Shown here in pieces: positions 18,008 through 26,449 of a stretch of 64,000 nucleotides of DNA. Below the pieces are notes generated by a model. It had not been told where the DNA came from and searched no databases. It saw only the letters and a program-made list of their open reading frames with translations. The translations under genes were made by a program, and so were the position numbers. Every line of letters starts with the position of its first letter. Position 1 is the first letter of the stretch. The stretch comes from Hymenobacter sp. YIM 151500-1 (lineage in GTDB: Bacteria > Bacteroidota > Bacteroidia > Cytophagales > Hymenobacteraceae), in contig NZ_CP110139.1 of the NCBI RefSeq assembly GCF_025979885.1, positions 2,991,501 through 3,055,500 of the forward strand. Direction: 5' to 3'.

Positions 18008-18754
18008 TTACGAAACCGTTAGCTGCTCACTGGTTTTGCCAAAGCGCCGCTCCCGCTGCTGATATGCTTGCAAGGCTTCCTGAAAATGCTCCCGCCGAAA
18101 GTCGGGCCACAACAAGTTGGTGATGTATAGTTCGGTGTAGGCCAGCTGCCACAACAAGAAGTTACTGATTCGCTGCTCCCCGCTGGTGCGAATGAGCAGT
18201 TCCGGGTCCGGAATGCCTGCTGTCGACAGAAAGCCGGCCATGGTTTGTTCGGTAATCTGGTCGGGCTGCAGGCGGCCGGCAGCCACTTCCGTGGCCATGC
18301 GCCGCGAGGCCTGCGTCAGGTCCCAACGCCCGCTGTAGCTCAGGGCCAGCACCAAGGTCATGCGGCTGCCCGCCTGGGTTAGCTCCATCGCTTCGGCCAA
18401 CTCCCGCTGGCAGGAAACCGGCAGGCTCTCAGTTTGCCCAATGGCTTGCAGGCGGATGCTGTTTTTGAGTAGAGTAGGAGTTTCCTGCCGGATGGTGTGT
18501 ACCAGCAGTTGCATCAGGGCCGTCACTTCGTGGGCCGGGCGAGCCCAGTTTTCGGTTGAAAAGGCGTACAGGGTCAAAAAACGAACGCCAGCTTCGGCGG
18601 CGGCTTCCACTGTTTCACGCACCGCCGTGATGGCGCTTTGATGACCGAAGATGCGTAAACCGCCTTTCTGCTTGGCCCACCGGCCGTTACCGTCCATGAT
18701 AACGGCCACGTGAGCCGGAATAGGTGAAGTATCTTTTTCGGACCGGGCGGCCAT
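18008..18754 (-). CDS. uppS: Isoprenyl transferase (undecaprenyl diphosphate synthase)
   Basis: 248 residues, the normal size for a cis-prenyltransferase making undecaprenyl diphosphate, the lipid carrier for peptidoglycan and O-antigen. The catalytic Asp is D21 in HVAVIMDGNGRWAKQ; other motifs are TLYAFSTENWARP and DPELLIRTSGEQRISNFLLWQ. ATG at 18754 was chosen because the open frame upstream (to 18841) has no family-like sequence. It is 9 nt before bamA and probably cotranscribed with it. Confidence 0.94.
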   Translation of the reverse strand: MAARSEKDTSPIPAHVAVIMDGNGRWAKQKGGLRIFGHQSAITAVRETVEAAAEAGVRFLTLYAFSTENWARPAHEVTALMQLLVHTIRQETPTLLKNSIRLQAIGQTESLPVSCQRELAEAMELTQAGSRMTLVLALSYSGRWDLTQASRRMATEVAAGRLQPDQITEQTMAGFLSTAGIPDPELLIRTSGEQRISNFLLWQLAYTELYITNLLWPDFRREHFQEALQAYQQRERRFGKTSEQLTVS

Positions 18755-18841
18755 CACTATCTTTTGTGTAAAGAGGCTGCAAGTTACAGAAATGGTTGCA
18801 TTTGGCTTACGGCCGGCAGTCTGCCGGAGCAACCGCACCAT

Positions 18842-18892
18842 GCAACAGCCCCTGGCACACTTTCCGTTCGGAAGTATGCCAGGGGCTGTTGC
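18842..18892 (-). terminator. Stable hairpin between DUF6089 gene and uppS
   Basis: A 16-bp perfect stem (18842-18857 with 18877-18892) with a 19-nt loop lies 20 nt after the stop of the upstream leftward gene. There is no T-run, so it may be a factor-dependent terminator or an mRNA-stability element. Confidence 0.55.
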
Positions 18893-18912
18893 CTGTATCC
18901 GCTGAGTGGTTT

Positions 18913-19677
18913 TTAGTCGCGCTTGCCGCCGGACGCGTCGCCGCCTGTCTCAGGGCAACGAATCTTGTAAAAGGTGTAGGACAAGCTCAGCCCGTTGTAG
19001 AAGTACCAGTCCTGGTCGTTCGGATTGCCCACTCGGTTGTCCTGGCCTCCTCTTTTGCCGTCAATGTGGTCCAGCAAATCGGTAAAGGCCTTCCGGGCCC
19101 CAGCTTCGAGGCCCAGGTTCCAGTGCCGCGACAAGGCAAATTTGAAGCCTAGCCCCGCCGGTACCGCTAGCCCAAACTGTCCTTCTTTTTGGTAGTTGAG
19201 TACGGGCCGGGCACTGCTGCCAACCTCCGTGTTGGCATAGAACCCCGCTACGCCCACAAACACGTAGGGCGTAAACCGTACTTTCGACTTTCGGTCGTGG
19301 TAGTTGAAAAAGTTGTACTCCAAGTTACCGGCCAGCTCGTACAGGCTGCCTTTTAGGTAGGCTTGGCGATACGCATGTAAAGGTGCCGTTCTGCCATTTA
19401 CGCCTTTCACGCTCCGGTCGTCGGCCCGGAGCATACCGCCCGTAGCTGCCAGCTTCAGGGTCACGGGCGCGGAAATATCCTTGCGGTAGAACAGCGTCAG
19501 GGCCGGCCGGTTGTTCCGGAACTGATAGTGGGGTGATATTTCGCCTTTGTAGGATAGGCCTCCCAGGCCAAATCCTAGCTCACTGGTGTTCTGAGCCGCT
19601 GCTGATTGAGCAAAAAAAACACTCCCCGCTTGCCCAGCGCAAACAAGGAGTGTTTTGAAAAAACCTGATTTCGTCAT
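18913..19677 (-). CDS. DUF6089 outer-membrane beta-barrel protein (second copy)
   Basis: 254 residues. A signal peptide (about 1-28; FFAQSAAAQ at the end) is followed by alternating beta strands, e.g. LGFGLGGLSYKGEISP and FTPYVFVGVAGFYANTE. These fit the DUF6089 porin-like family found next to nadK and uppS in Bacteroidota. It is a diverged paralogue of the gene just upstream. The first codons overlap a strong intrinsic terminator (19612-19656), so full expression may need read-through or translation. No other start codon exists before a Met at about residue 80. Confidence 0.8.
   Translation of the reverse strand: MTKSGFFKTLLVCAGQAGSVFFAQSAAAQNTSELGFGLGGLSYKGEISPHYQFRNNRPALTLFYRKDISAPVTLKLAATGGMLRADDRSVKGVNGRTAPLHAYRQAYLKGSLYELAGNLEYNFFNYHDRKSKVRFTPYVFVGVAGFYANTEVGSSARPVLNYQKEGQFGLAVPAGLGFKFALSRHWNLGLEAGARKAFTDLLDHIDGKRGGQDNRVGNPNDQDWYFYNGLSLSYTFYKIRCPETGGDASGGKRD
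19612..19656 (-). terminator. Intrinsic terminator embedded in signal-peptide codons
   Basis: On the minus strand AAAACACTCC (19656-19647) pairs perfectly with GGAGTGTTTT (19625-19616) across a 21-nt loop, and four more T residues follow directly (19615-19612), giving an 8-T run. This is a standard intrinsic terminator. It lies 64 nt after the stop of the upstream DUF6089 gene but inside codons 8-22 of the next gene. Confidence 0.7.
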
Positions 19678-19719
19678 TTGACTGGCTGTTGGTGAAGATT
19701 GACAGCCAGCATAAGCTGA

Positions 19720-20601
19720 CTACCGGAATTTGGGGCTTCGTACTCGCGGAGCCAAGATATAGTTTACCGAGATGCCCAGCGTGGTGTACCAGTCCTTCTC
19801 GTTGCTCTTGCCGCGCATCTGGCCACCTTGAATGCTCTCGGTGTACGTTCCAGGGATTTCACGCGTGATGTCCCACCCGAAGTATTGTGCGGCGCTCGAC
19901 TGCAAATCACCACGTCTAGCAGCGTAGTTTCCGCTTACGTCATCCAAGTAATCGGTAAACGTTTTGCGGAATCCTAGTTCCAGGCCCAGGTCAAAGCTAC
20001 GGTTCAGCTTATAGCGAGCACCACCACCAAAGGGAATAACGATTTGGCCAAGATTGTAGGTGCTACTCTGCGCCTCAGTACGCAACGGCTGCAAGGCAAC
20101 AATATTGCCTTCTGCATCTTCGCCCTTGGGATTGTGGCGAATCACACCGACACCAGCAAACACGTACGGCACGAAGTCGGGGCGCTTAATGTAGTTGTTG
20201 CGGTTTTCAATCAAGTCGAAAATACCGGTTACGGCAAACTCCAGGATATCATTCCGGAAGTTCATGTTCCGGTTGTAGCGATACTTAGCTTCAGCATCGT
20301 TCTGGTCAGCAGCTTTAGCGTCATCACCCGTGATGCGGCCGTAGGAGAGCGAGGCCCGGCCCGAGATACGCGGAGCAAAGCGGCGGGTGAAGGTCAGGCC
20401 GAGGTTGGGGCGGGTGGCACCCGCCCGGAAGCTGGGAATGCTTGGCTTGGGTGTGATGTCGCCAAAGTAGTTCATGGCGTTCAGGTTCACACCAACGGAG
20501 TTGTACTGCTTCCGCTTGCTGAATTGCTGCGCACTCGCTTCCGAAGCTACCAAGGCCAAGACCAGTAGCAAAGCTAGAGTGTAAGTGAAGAAATGCTTCA
20601 T
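19720..20601 (-). CDS. DUF6089 outer-membrane beta-barrel protein (first copy)
   Basis: 293 residues with a signal peptide (cleavage after SEASAQ) and a mature part of amphipathic strands such as KRKQYNSVGVNLNAMNYFGD, FAPRISGRASLSYGRITG and RPDFVPYVFAGVGVIRHNP. This is the DUF6089 family, small outer-membrane barrels of unknown role. It has its own promoter (20671-20704). The gene lies between nadK and a second paralogue, in a run leading to uppS and bamA. Confidence 0.85.
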   Translation of the reverse strand: MKHFFTYTLALLLVLALVASEASAQQFSKRKQYNSVGVNLNAMNYFGDITPKPSIPSFRAGATRPNLGLTFTRRFAPRISGRASLSYGRITGDDAKAADQNDAEAKYRYNRNMNFRNDILEFAVTGIFDLIENRNNYIKRPDFVPYVFAGVGVIRHNPKGEDAEGNIVALQPLRTEAQSSTYNLGQIVIPFGGGARYKLNRSFDLGLELGFRKTFTDYLDDVSGNYAARRGDLQSSAAQYFGWDITREIPGTYTESIQGGQMRGKSNEKDWYTTLGISVNYILAPRVRSPKFR

Positions 20602-20670
20602 ATTAAGCGAGGGTTAAAATATCCTGTTGGAAGAGTGCGAAAATTGTACGGGCACGGTCGCAGGTAGCGA

Positions 20671-20704
20671 CAAAAGTAGAAATTGAAGGGAACTTAAAAA
20701 ACAA
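20671..20704 (-). promoter_or_regulatory. Promoter for the first DUF6089 gene
   Basis: On the minus strand TTG (20704-20702), a 23-nt spacer and TACTTTTG (20678-20671) match the Bacteroidota TTG/TAnnTTTG pattern at the long end of the accepted spacing. The box is 69 nt before the ATG. Confidence 0.45.
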
Positions 20705-20723
20705 GTAGTGGAAATTCTCTGGA

Positions 20724-21617
20724 TTAAACTGGGATGCCGGACGGATTGCGCCGGTCCAGACCCCAGTTCAATTTGCTGCGCAAGGTACTCAGGAAGTTAA
20801 CGTGGTTGAGTTTTACCAGACGAGCATTGAAATTTTCCCGACGAACGGCAATCTGAATAGTGGCTTCTACCGTGACAGAGCGTGAATCGAGAGAAAGCAG
20901 AAAATTGTTGCTTCTTCCCTCAATTTCAAATGAAATGACGCTACGGTCGGACACGATAAGGGGCCGGACGTTCAGATTGTGCGGACATACGGGAGCAATA
21001 ATAAAATTGTTTGTTTGGGGCAACATAACCGGGCCACCGCAGCTGAGCGAGTACCCGGTCGAGCCGGTAGGCGTGGATACGATGAGGCCATCGGCCCAGT
21101 AGGAGTTCAGGTATTCGCCATCAATATACGTGTGCACCACAATCATGGAAGAGGTGTCGCGCTTCAGGATGCTGAACTCATTGAGGCCGAAGTTGATATC
21201 ACCAAACGCATCGGGGTCGGTGTCGACGCGAATCAGGCTCCGGTCCTCCAGCACAAAGTGCCCTTTGAACAAGGCATCAATGGCCGGGCTGATCTGGTCG
21301 GGAGAAATGGTGGCCAGAAATCCAAGCCGGCCGGTGTTGATGCCCAGAATAGGAATTTGCTGGGCCCCCACGTAGGTTACCGTATCAAGCAAGGTACCGT
21401 CGCCGCCGATGCTGAGCACAAATCGTACCCCTTTGAGCGAGTCGCCGCGCCGGAAGCTGGTGGCACTGGGCGGCAACTGCAAGCACTGGCTCAGGTAGTT
21501 GTAGAATGATTCGACGATGAGTACCTCGGCTTGCCGCTGCGCCAGGTCATTGAGCAACTCTTGCAGCACGGGGCGCAGGGCTTCGTCGAATGGTTTTCCC
21601 AGAATGGCGATTTTCAT
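20724..21617 (-). CDS. nadK: NAD kinase
   Basis: 297 residues. It phosphorylates NAD to NADP. The ATP/NAD-binding motif GGDGTLLDTV and the downstream motif LNEFSILKRD plus GSTGYSLSCGGPV are diagnostic. Start at ATG 21617 (MKIAILGKPFDE) rather than the upstream frame extension. It lies 37 nt after the BamA/TamA-like gene on the same strand, in the CBS-OMP-nadK run. Confidence 0.95.
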   Translation of the reverse strand: MKIAILGKPFDEALRPVLQELLNDLAQRQAEVLIVESFYNYLSQCLQLPPSATSFRRGDSLKGVRFVLSIGGDGTLLDTVTYVGAQQIPILGINTGRLGFLATISPDQISPAIDALFKGHFVLEDRSLIRVDTDPDAFGDINFGLNEFSILKRDTSSMIVVHTYIDGEYLNSYWADGLIVSTPTGSTGYSLSCGGPVMLPQTNNFIIAPVCPHNLNVRPLIVSDRSVISFEIEGRSNNFLLSLDSRSVTVEATIQIAVRRENFNARLVKLNHVNFLSTLRSKLNWGLDRRNPSGIPV

Positions 21618-21654
21618 AACGTAAACATAACCTGACGGCAAAGGCCAGCAGGCT

Positions 21655-23124
21655 TCAGATGGGAAATTCGGTGCGGAAAAAGAAGCCGCCGTAGCCGTGC
21701 CATGTGCGAGTATACTCCACCGTCAGCACCCAGTCGTAGTAGGTAGCCAAGTGCAGAGCCATTCCAGCAGAGGACAGCAGGCGGTTGGGCAAGCGGTTGG
21801 CAGGCAGAGCGGCCCGGTTGCGGACGTATCCGGCGTCGACAAAGGTATTTAAATACAGTACCAGCGGAATCTGGTTGAACTTCGGGTTTCGAATAGCTCT
21901 TAGTCGCAGCTGGCCGGCATCAAGCAGCTTATACGTCAGGCCTTGCTGTAGCAGGGCGTAGTGGTGGCCTTCCACTACCAGGGCATCGTAGCCGCGCACC
22001 AGGGCATCGTAGCCAAAGGCGCGGCTGTCGGCATAGCCCAGGCGCCGGGCCAGGCGAACCTGCCCACGCAGGCCGGCGCTGTAGTAAAAGGGCCCACCCA
22101 GGGCTACGTAACGAACATAGCGCCCGCGCAACGTCAGAATGCCGGGAGCTTCGTGCAGGAACGTGCGGTAGGCCACGCTGGCCTGGGCAAACTGGCCGGT
22201 GAGTGGGTAGGCAAAGGTGTTACGCTGGTTCAGGGTGCTGGTTAGACTGAACTCGACGTGCCGGCGCTGGGGGCCACTGAGGTAGTACGCCGGGTTACGC
22301 CGGAACACCGAGTCGGAAACCTGTTCGTGGGTATAGGTGACGTTGAGGGCCGTGAGGTGCTGCACGGTGCGGCGCCAGCGCAGCCCGGCCGTAACGTAGC
22401 GCCGCAGAATCGGGTAGCCTTTATCCCCGTCGGCCTGCCGGAAGTTCACGAGCCGGTCGTTGCGGGTGGCGTAGTCGAGGGCGCGGCTGCGGTAGTAGGA
22501 AGCTCCGGCCCCAAACCCGATGCGCCGGCGGCGCCCGTAGCCGGGCGCCTCGTAGAACAGCTCATACTTCCGGTTGAAGCCCAGCTGTACGTTGGCAATC
22601 AGCTGCTCGTTGCGGCCGCGAAAGTTGCGCCTGACCACGTGCACGCCGTAATCGACGCGGCGCCACCGGTCGGGACGGTCGAGCCAGGAGCGGTAATTAC
22701 GGTCGGCCAGCGTGAAAATGGGAATCGGAAATGTATACCACCGCTCTTGCACGCTGAACAGGATGGTCAGCTCGCCCGCGCGGCACGTGGCCTGGAGCAG
22801 CACCTGGTGAAACAGCTGCAGGTTGAACAGCCGACGGCGGTTGACTTCAAGGCGGCGGGCTACAGCGGCCGCCGCCAGGGTGTCACCTTCGTGCAGGTCC
22901 AGCTCGGCGCGCAGCACGCTTTCTTTGGTTACGGCATTGCCAACCAACACAATAGCGCCCACGCGTAGCTGCCGGTAGTCCGGGCACTGGCTTAGCAGCA
23001 GCAGGCTGTCGGGCCGGGCGGCTACTGCGGTGTCAGGAGCCGACACGGGCATCGTTCTGGCTTCAGCCGAAACACGGTGGCTGACCAGCACCAGCAGCAA
23101 ACAAGCCAGGATACGTGCCAGCAC
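21655..23124 (-). CDS. BamA/TamA-like outer-membrane protein with POTRA domain
   Basis: 489 residues: signal peptide (about 1-20), one POTRA-like domain (about 50-125; VGAIVLVGNAVTKESVLRAE), then a 360-residue barrel rich in Tyr and Arg. It belongs to the Omp85 superfamily but is shorter than BamA. Its GTG start follows directly on the TGA of the CBS gene (TGAGTG), so translation is probably coupled. The barrel substrate is unknown. Confidence in the family is good, but not in a specific role. Confidence 0.8.
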   Translation of the reverse strand: MLARILACLLLVLVSHRVSAEARTMPVSAPDTAVAARPDSLLLLSQCPDYRQLRVGAIVLVGNAVTKESVLRAELDLHEGDTLAAAAVARRLEVNRRRLFNLQLFHQVLLQATCRAGELTILFSVQERWYTFPIPIFTLADRNYRSWLDRPDRWRRVDYGVHVVRRNFRGRNEQLIANVQLGFNRKYELFYEAPGYGRRRRIGFGAGASYYRSRALDYATRNDRLVNFRQADGDKGYPILRRYVTAGLRWRRTVQHLTALNVTYTHEQVSDSVFRRNPAYYLSGPQRRHVEFSLTSTLNQRNTFAYPLTGQFAQASVAYRTFLHEAPGILTLRGRYVRYVALGGPFYYSAGLRGQVRLARRLGYADSRAFGYDALVRGYDALVVEGHHYALLQQGLTYKLLDAGQLRLRAIRNPKFNQIPLVLYLNTFVDAGYVRNRAALPANRLPNRLLSSAGMALHLATYYDWVLTVEYTRTWHGYGGFFFRTEFPI

Positions 23125-23802
23125 TCAGATGTTCAGATACTTCAGCAGGGCATCGAAACGCTCCTGCTCGTTTTCGCTGACCTCAGCCGTGCCGCTAAAC
23201 TGGGCCGTGATGGAGTAGCCAAACCGCTCCAGCGTGGCAATGATGCGCGACAAATTGGGCGTGTTGACCTTGAGCGTCAGCCGGATGCGGTAGGTATCGT
23301 GCTCGTCCTGGGCCACGTGGGCACTCATGATTTTGGCATTGTTCTCCTCTACGTACCGGCTAATCTGGCTCAGGGAGTAGTCGCGCTCCTCCATCACCAG
23401 CACAATGATGCCTTGCTGCCCAGTGGATATGGGCATTTTGCCAAAGGCGGCCAGCGTGTCGCTCACCGTGACGACGCCCAGGTATTCCTGCTGGTCGTCC
23501 AGCACCGGCACCAGCTGCAGCCGGTTTTGCACGGCCAGCTCAATGATGTTATAGAAGTGCTGGTCGCGCCGCACGTGCACGTTGGCGTAGCCCAGCGGCA
23601 GGCTGCCCAGTAGCTGGTCGGTGCCTTCCCGCTCCAGCAGGTCCGATTCCGTGACGAGGCCGCGGTACTGACGGTCGTCGAGCACGGGCAGCTGGCCCAC
23701 GTGAAACTCATCGAGCCAGCGGGCAGCCTTTTCCACGGAGTCCGTCACTTTGAGCGGCGGAATCATCTGGTTCAATAAATCTTCGGCAATAATAGAGTGC
23801 AT
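23125..23802 (-). CDS. CBS-domain pair protein with ACT-like C-terminus
   Basis: 225 residues. Two CBS motifs (about 8-65 and 75-135; VEKAARWLDEFHVGQLPVLD and VVTVSDTLAAFG) form a nucleotide-sensing module. They are followed by about 80 residues resembling an ACT domain (GIIVLVMEERDYSLSQISRY ... TLKVNTPNLSRIIATLERFG). There is no signal peptide or membrane helix, so it is cytosolic. It is the first gene of a run leading to an Omp85 protein and nadK; the ligand is not known. Confidence 0.85.
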   Translation of the reverse strand: MHSIIAEDLLNQMIPPLKVTDSVEKAARWLDEFHVGQLPVLDDRQYRGLVTESDLLEREGTDQLLGSLPLGYANVHVRRDQHFYNIIELAVQNRLQLVPVLDDQQEYLGVVTVSDTLAAFGKMPISTGQQGIIVLVMEERDYSLSQISRYVEENNAKIMSAHVAQDEHDTYRIRLTLKVNTPNLSRIIATLERFGYSITAQFSGTAEVSENEQERFDALLKYLNI

Positions 23803-23978
23803 CGGAAGCAGAGCTGAAACGGCGGAGTAGAAAGCAGTAGCGCAGCAACGTAGTAGCAGCTACACCAAAGGAAGGTTTTTCAGCCGATACATACGCACAC
23901 CGGCCCGTAAAAGCGCACCTTCTGTTGTTCAATTTATAGATGCCGGGCTGCTGCGCCAAGTTGCATGCTCCCAGCGCG

Positions 23979-24758
23979 TCAGGGCTGCTCGGCGGGCACG
24001 GCGGTGCGCTGCAAGAAGCGCTGCAAGAGCCGGTTAAACTCGTGGGGGCGCTCCATCATGGGCGCGTGGCCGCACTGGTCAAGAAAGCAAAGCTCCGAAC
24101 CCCGAATCAGGCGGTTGAACTCGTGGGCGACGACCGGGGGCGTGATGGTGTCGTTGAGCCCCCACACCAGCAGGGTCGGCACCTTGATATTGCCTAGCTC
24201 CTTGGCCAGGTTGTGGCGCTGGGCCGAGCGGGCAATGGTGATGATGCGCAGGCACTTGGCGTTGGAGTTGGTGACGCTGAACACCTCATCCACCAGCTCA
24301 CGGGTGGCCACGGCCGGGTCGTAGAAGGTGTAAGCCACGCGCTCCTCCACGTAGGCATAGTTGCCGCGCTTGGGAAAGGAGCCGCCCATGCTGTCCTCGA
24401 ACAGGCCGCTGCTGCCGGTGAGCACCAGCCGGGCCACGCGCCGGGGGTTGCGCAGCGTATACACCAACGCAATATGGCCGCCCAGGGAATTGCCGAGCAC
24501 GGTGCAGGCTTCCACCAGCCCGATTTCGGCCACAAAGTCTTCCACAAAGCCGACCAGCCCGCTGATGCCGGCCTTGGTCAGGGGCATGTCGTAGATGGGC
24601 AGCAGCGGGATGAGCACGCGGTAGCGGGAGCTGAACTCGGCCACGACGTCTTGCCAGTTGCTCAGGGCGCCAAACAAGCCGTGCAGCAACAGCAGCACGT
24701 CGCCGCTGCCTTCGTCTACATACTGAAAACCGTTTTGTTCCTTGATCTGCAACGCCAT
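23979..24758 (-). CDS. Alpha/beta hydrolase
   Basis: 259 residues, cytosolic, typical single-domain fold. The oxyanion region is LLLLHGLFGALSNW, the nucleophile elbow is GNSLGG (S91), the acid lies in WGLNDTITPP and the His is in QCGHAPMMERP. The triad is complete. The substrate cannot be predicted. It starts 4 nt after the amidotransferase stop, so the two are cotranscribed. ATG at 24758 is the only clear start. Confidence 0.88.
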   Translation of the reverse strand: MALQIKEQNGFQYVDEGSGDVLLLLHGLFGALSNWQDVVAEFSSRYRVLIPLLPIYDMPLTKAGISGLVGFVEDFVAEIGLVEACTVLGNSLGGHIALVYTLRNPRRVARLVLTGSSGLFEDSMGGSFPKRGNYAYVEERVAYTFYDPAVATRELVDEVFSVTNSNAKCLRIITIARSAQRHNLAKELGNIKVPTLLVWGLNDTITPPVVAHEFNRLIRGSELCFLDQCGHAPMMERPHEFNRLLQRFLQRTAVPAEQP

Positions 24759-24762
24759 CGTT

Positions 24763-25383
24763 TCAGGAAATAACCGGCCCAGCCGGAGCTACCGGGGTGG
24801 TCGGTGCAATGATACAACTCTTGACCCAATTGCCGAGCAAGGCCAATCCGTGCGAGGTGAGTAGAGCTTCGGGGTGAAACTGCACCCCGTACAGAGGCAG
24901 CGTACGGTGGCGCAGAGCCATCAGTTCGGGGGCCGCGGGGCCGGTGGTGTAGGCAAGAGGTTCGAGCATAGGCGGCAGCGCGTCCAGCACCAGCGAATGG
25001 TAGCGCGTCACGGCCATGCGGGCGGGCAGGCCGGCCCATAGCGGGTCAGGCGTGGTCCAGACCACCTCCGACACTTTGCCGTGCATGGGCTGCTGCCCGC
25101 GCCGCAGCCGGCCTCCGAAAAACTCGCCCAGGGCCTGGTGGCCCAGGCACACGCCCAGTATGGGCAGGCGCTGATGGTAAAACTCGATGACTTCCGGCAT
25201 ACAGCCAGCTTCGGCCGGCGTACCCGGCCCCGGCGACAACACCACCGCATCGAAGGACAGTTGCTGCAACTCCGGCAGGGACACGTCGTTGCGGCGCACC
25301 AGCACCTCGCACCCTAACTGCTCCAGGTAGTCGAGCAGATTGTAGGTGAAGGAGTCAAAGTTGTCCAGCAGCAGCAGGCGCAT
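24763..25383 (-). CDS. Class I glutamine amidotransferase, TrpG/PabA type
   Basis: 206 residues. It would supply ammonia from glutamine for anthranilate or 4-amino-4-deoxychorismate synthesis. Motifs are LLLDNFDSFTYNL at the start, SPGPGTP, the catalytic C79 in GVCLGHQA, and HxE in QFHPEA. No trpE/pabB or tryptophan genes are in the window, which favours the PabA (folate) role without proving it. It is followed 4 nt later by the alpha/beta hydrolase gene. Confidence 0.85.
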   Translation of the reverse strand: MRLLLLDNFDSFTYNLLDYLEQLGCEVLVRRNDVSLPELQQLSFDAVVLSPGPGTPAEAGCMPEVIEFYHQRLPILGVCLGHQALGEFFGGRLRRGQQPMHGKVSEVVWTTPDPLWAGLPARMAVTRYHSLVLDALPPMLEPLAYTTGPAAPELMALRHRTLPLYGVQFHPEALLTSHGLALLGNWVKSCIIAPTTPVAPAGPVIS

Positions 25384-25508
25384 GGTTATTGGGTACTTAG
25401 GGGCTTGGAGCTTGGTTTACGTTCTGTCATCTGGCAGCCGGCGGCCGAACTGAAGGTCAACGTAAGCAGGAACTTTCTCCCATTAGCACGAGCCGTTGCA
25501 ACGGTTTT

Positions 25509-25546
25509 AGCCCGCAGAGGACGCGGAAGGGTGCGCAGAGGGCGCG
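25509..25546. repeat. Left copy of inverted repeat flanking cvpA
   Basis: This 38-bp GC-rich block (AGCCCGCAGAGGACGCGGAA onward) recurs in inverse orientation at 26310-26347 with four mismatches. The two copies bracket the cvpA gene. A 16-bp direct repeat (CTCAGAATGACAGAAC, 25613-25628 and 26398-26413) also flanks cvpA. Confidence 0.7.
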
Positions 25547-25649
25547 GAGCTGTTCTGAAACAAGTTGCTCCGCAGTTATTAGGTCCTTTGTTCTTGCTTG
25601 CTGCGCGACAGGCTCAGAATGACAGAACGAAAGCTAAGTCCCCAAGACC

Positions 25650-26192
25650 CTAAGCCCCCAGGACCCTCACCTTAAACACTTCCCGCAGATTGTCCAGCAA
25701 GGTGCCGGCGAAGGGCATGACGAAGCTGACGATGCTCAGGGCCAGAGGCGTGGCTTCGCGCACCAGGGGCAGTACCCGCGACTCGGCCACAAGCTGGGGC
25801 GAAATCAGCTGGAGCCCCGACAACCCGATGCCGTGCAGCAGCAGGCTCAGGCCCAGCACCCACTTCAGCACTCCGCTGGCCGCTCCGCCCAGGCTGTCGA
25901 GCACGCCCAGAGGCGTGAGGTGCACGGCCGTGCGGATAAACCCGCTCAGCAGGTGCACACCCCACACAATGGCTGCAAACACCAGCACAAACGACACCAG
26001 CGGCAGCATCCCGAAAGCCTCGCCCACGTAGTGCCGCACCAGCGGAATGGCGTCGTTGAGCAAGGCCAGTCCGCCCACTACGCCCAGCACAAAAGCCAGC
26101 AGCGAGGCTACTTCTAGCACTAGCCCCCGCCGGTAGCCCTTCACGGCCCCGATGCCCAGCGGAATCAGCAGCAGAATGTCGAAAGTGGACAC
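25650..26192 (-). CDS. CvpA family membrane protein
   Basis: 180 residues with four or five membrane helices. The beginning MSTFDILLLIPLGIGAVKGYRRGLVLE matches CvpA (colicin V production / solute-stress membrane protein), where the Gly-x-x-Arg-Gly loop after helix 1 is the hallmark. The usual length is about 160-185. It stands between two repeat-rich gaps of about 260 bp each, separated from both its neighbours, so it is likely a single-gene unit. Confidence 0.87.
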   Translation of the reverse strand: MSTFDILLLIPLGIGAVKGYRRGLVLEVASLLAFVLGVVGGLALLNDAIPLVRHYVGEAFGMLPLVSFVLVFAAIVWGVHLLSGFIRTAVHLTPLGVLDSLGGAASGVLKWVLGLSLLLHGIGLSGLQLISPQLVAESRVLPLVREATPLALSIVSFVMPFAGTLLDNLREVFKVRVLGA

Positions 26193-26309
26193 GGGGTTTA
26201 GGGGCTTAGGAACTTGGGGGCTTAGGGCCTTAGATGACGAGCAAGTAGAGCTGTCATCCTAGGCGTACAAAGAATTTTCTTTGCTTGAACAACGAAAATA
26301 GAGCCATTC

Positions 26310-26347
26310 CGCGCCCTCTGCGCAATCTTCTGCGTCTTCTGCGGGCT
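26310..26347. repeat. Right copy of inverted repeat flanking cvpA
   Basis: Inverse copy of 25509-25546 with four mismatches in 38 bp. The neighbouring sequence also holds repeated GGGGCTTAGG-like strings around 26200-26225. The rest of the 26193-26449 gap carries no gene. Confidence 0.7.
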
Positions 26348-26449
26348 TCGTCGTCCTCACGTCTCGAGCCAGTATGGCAAGGCCCTTCGGCTAGCACCTC
26401 AGAATGACAGAACACACTAGAGCATCAACCAAGACCCTAAGTCCCTATC

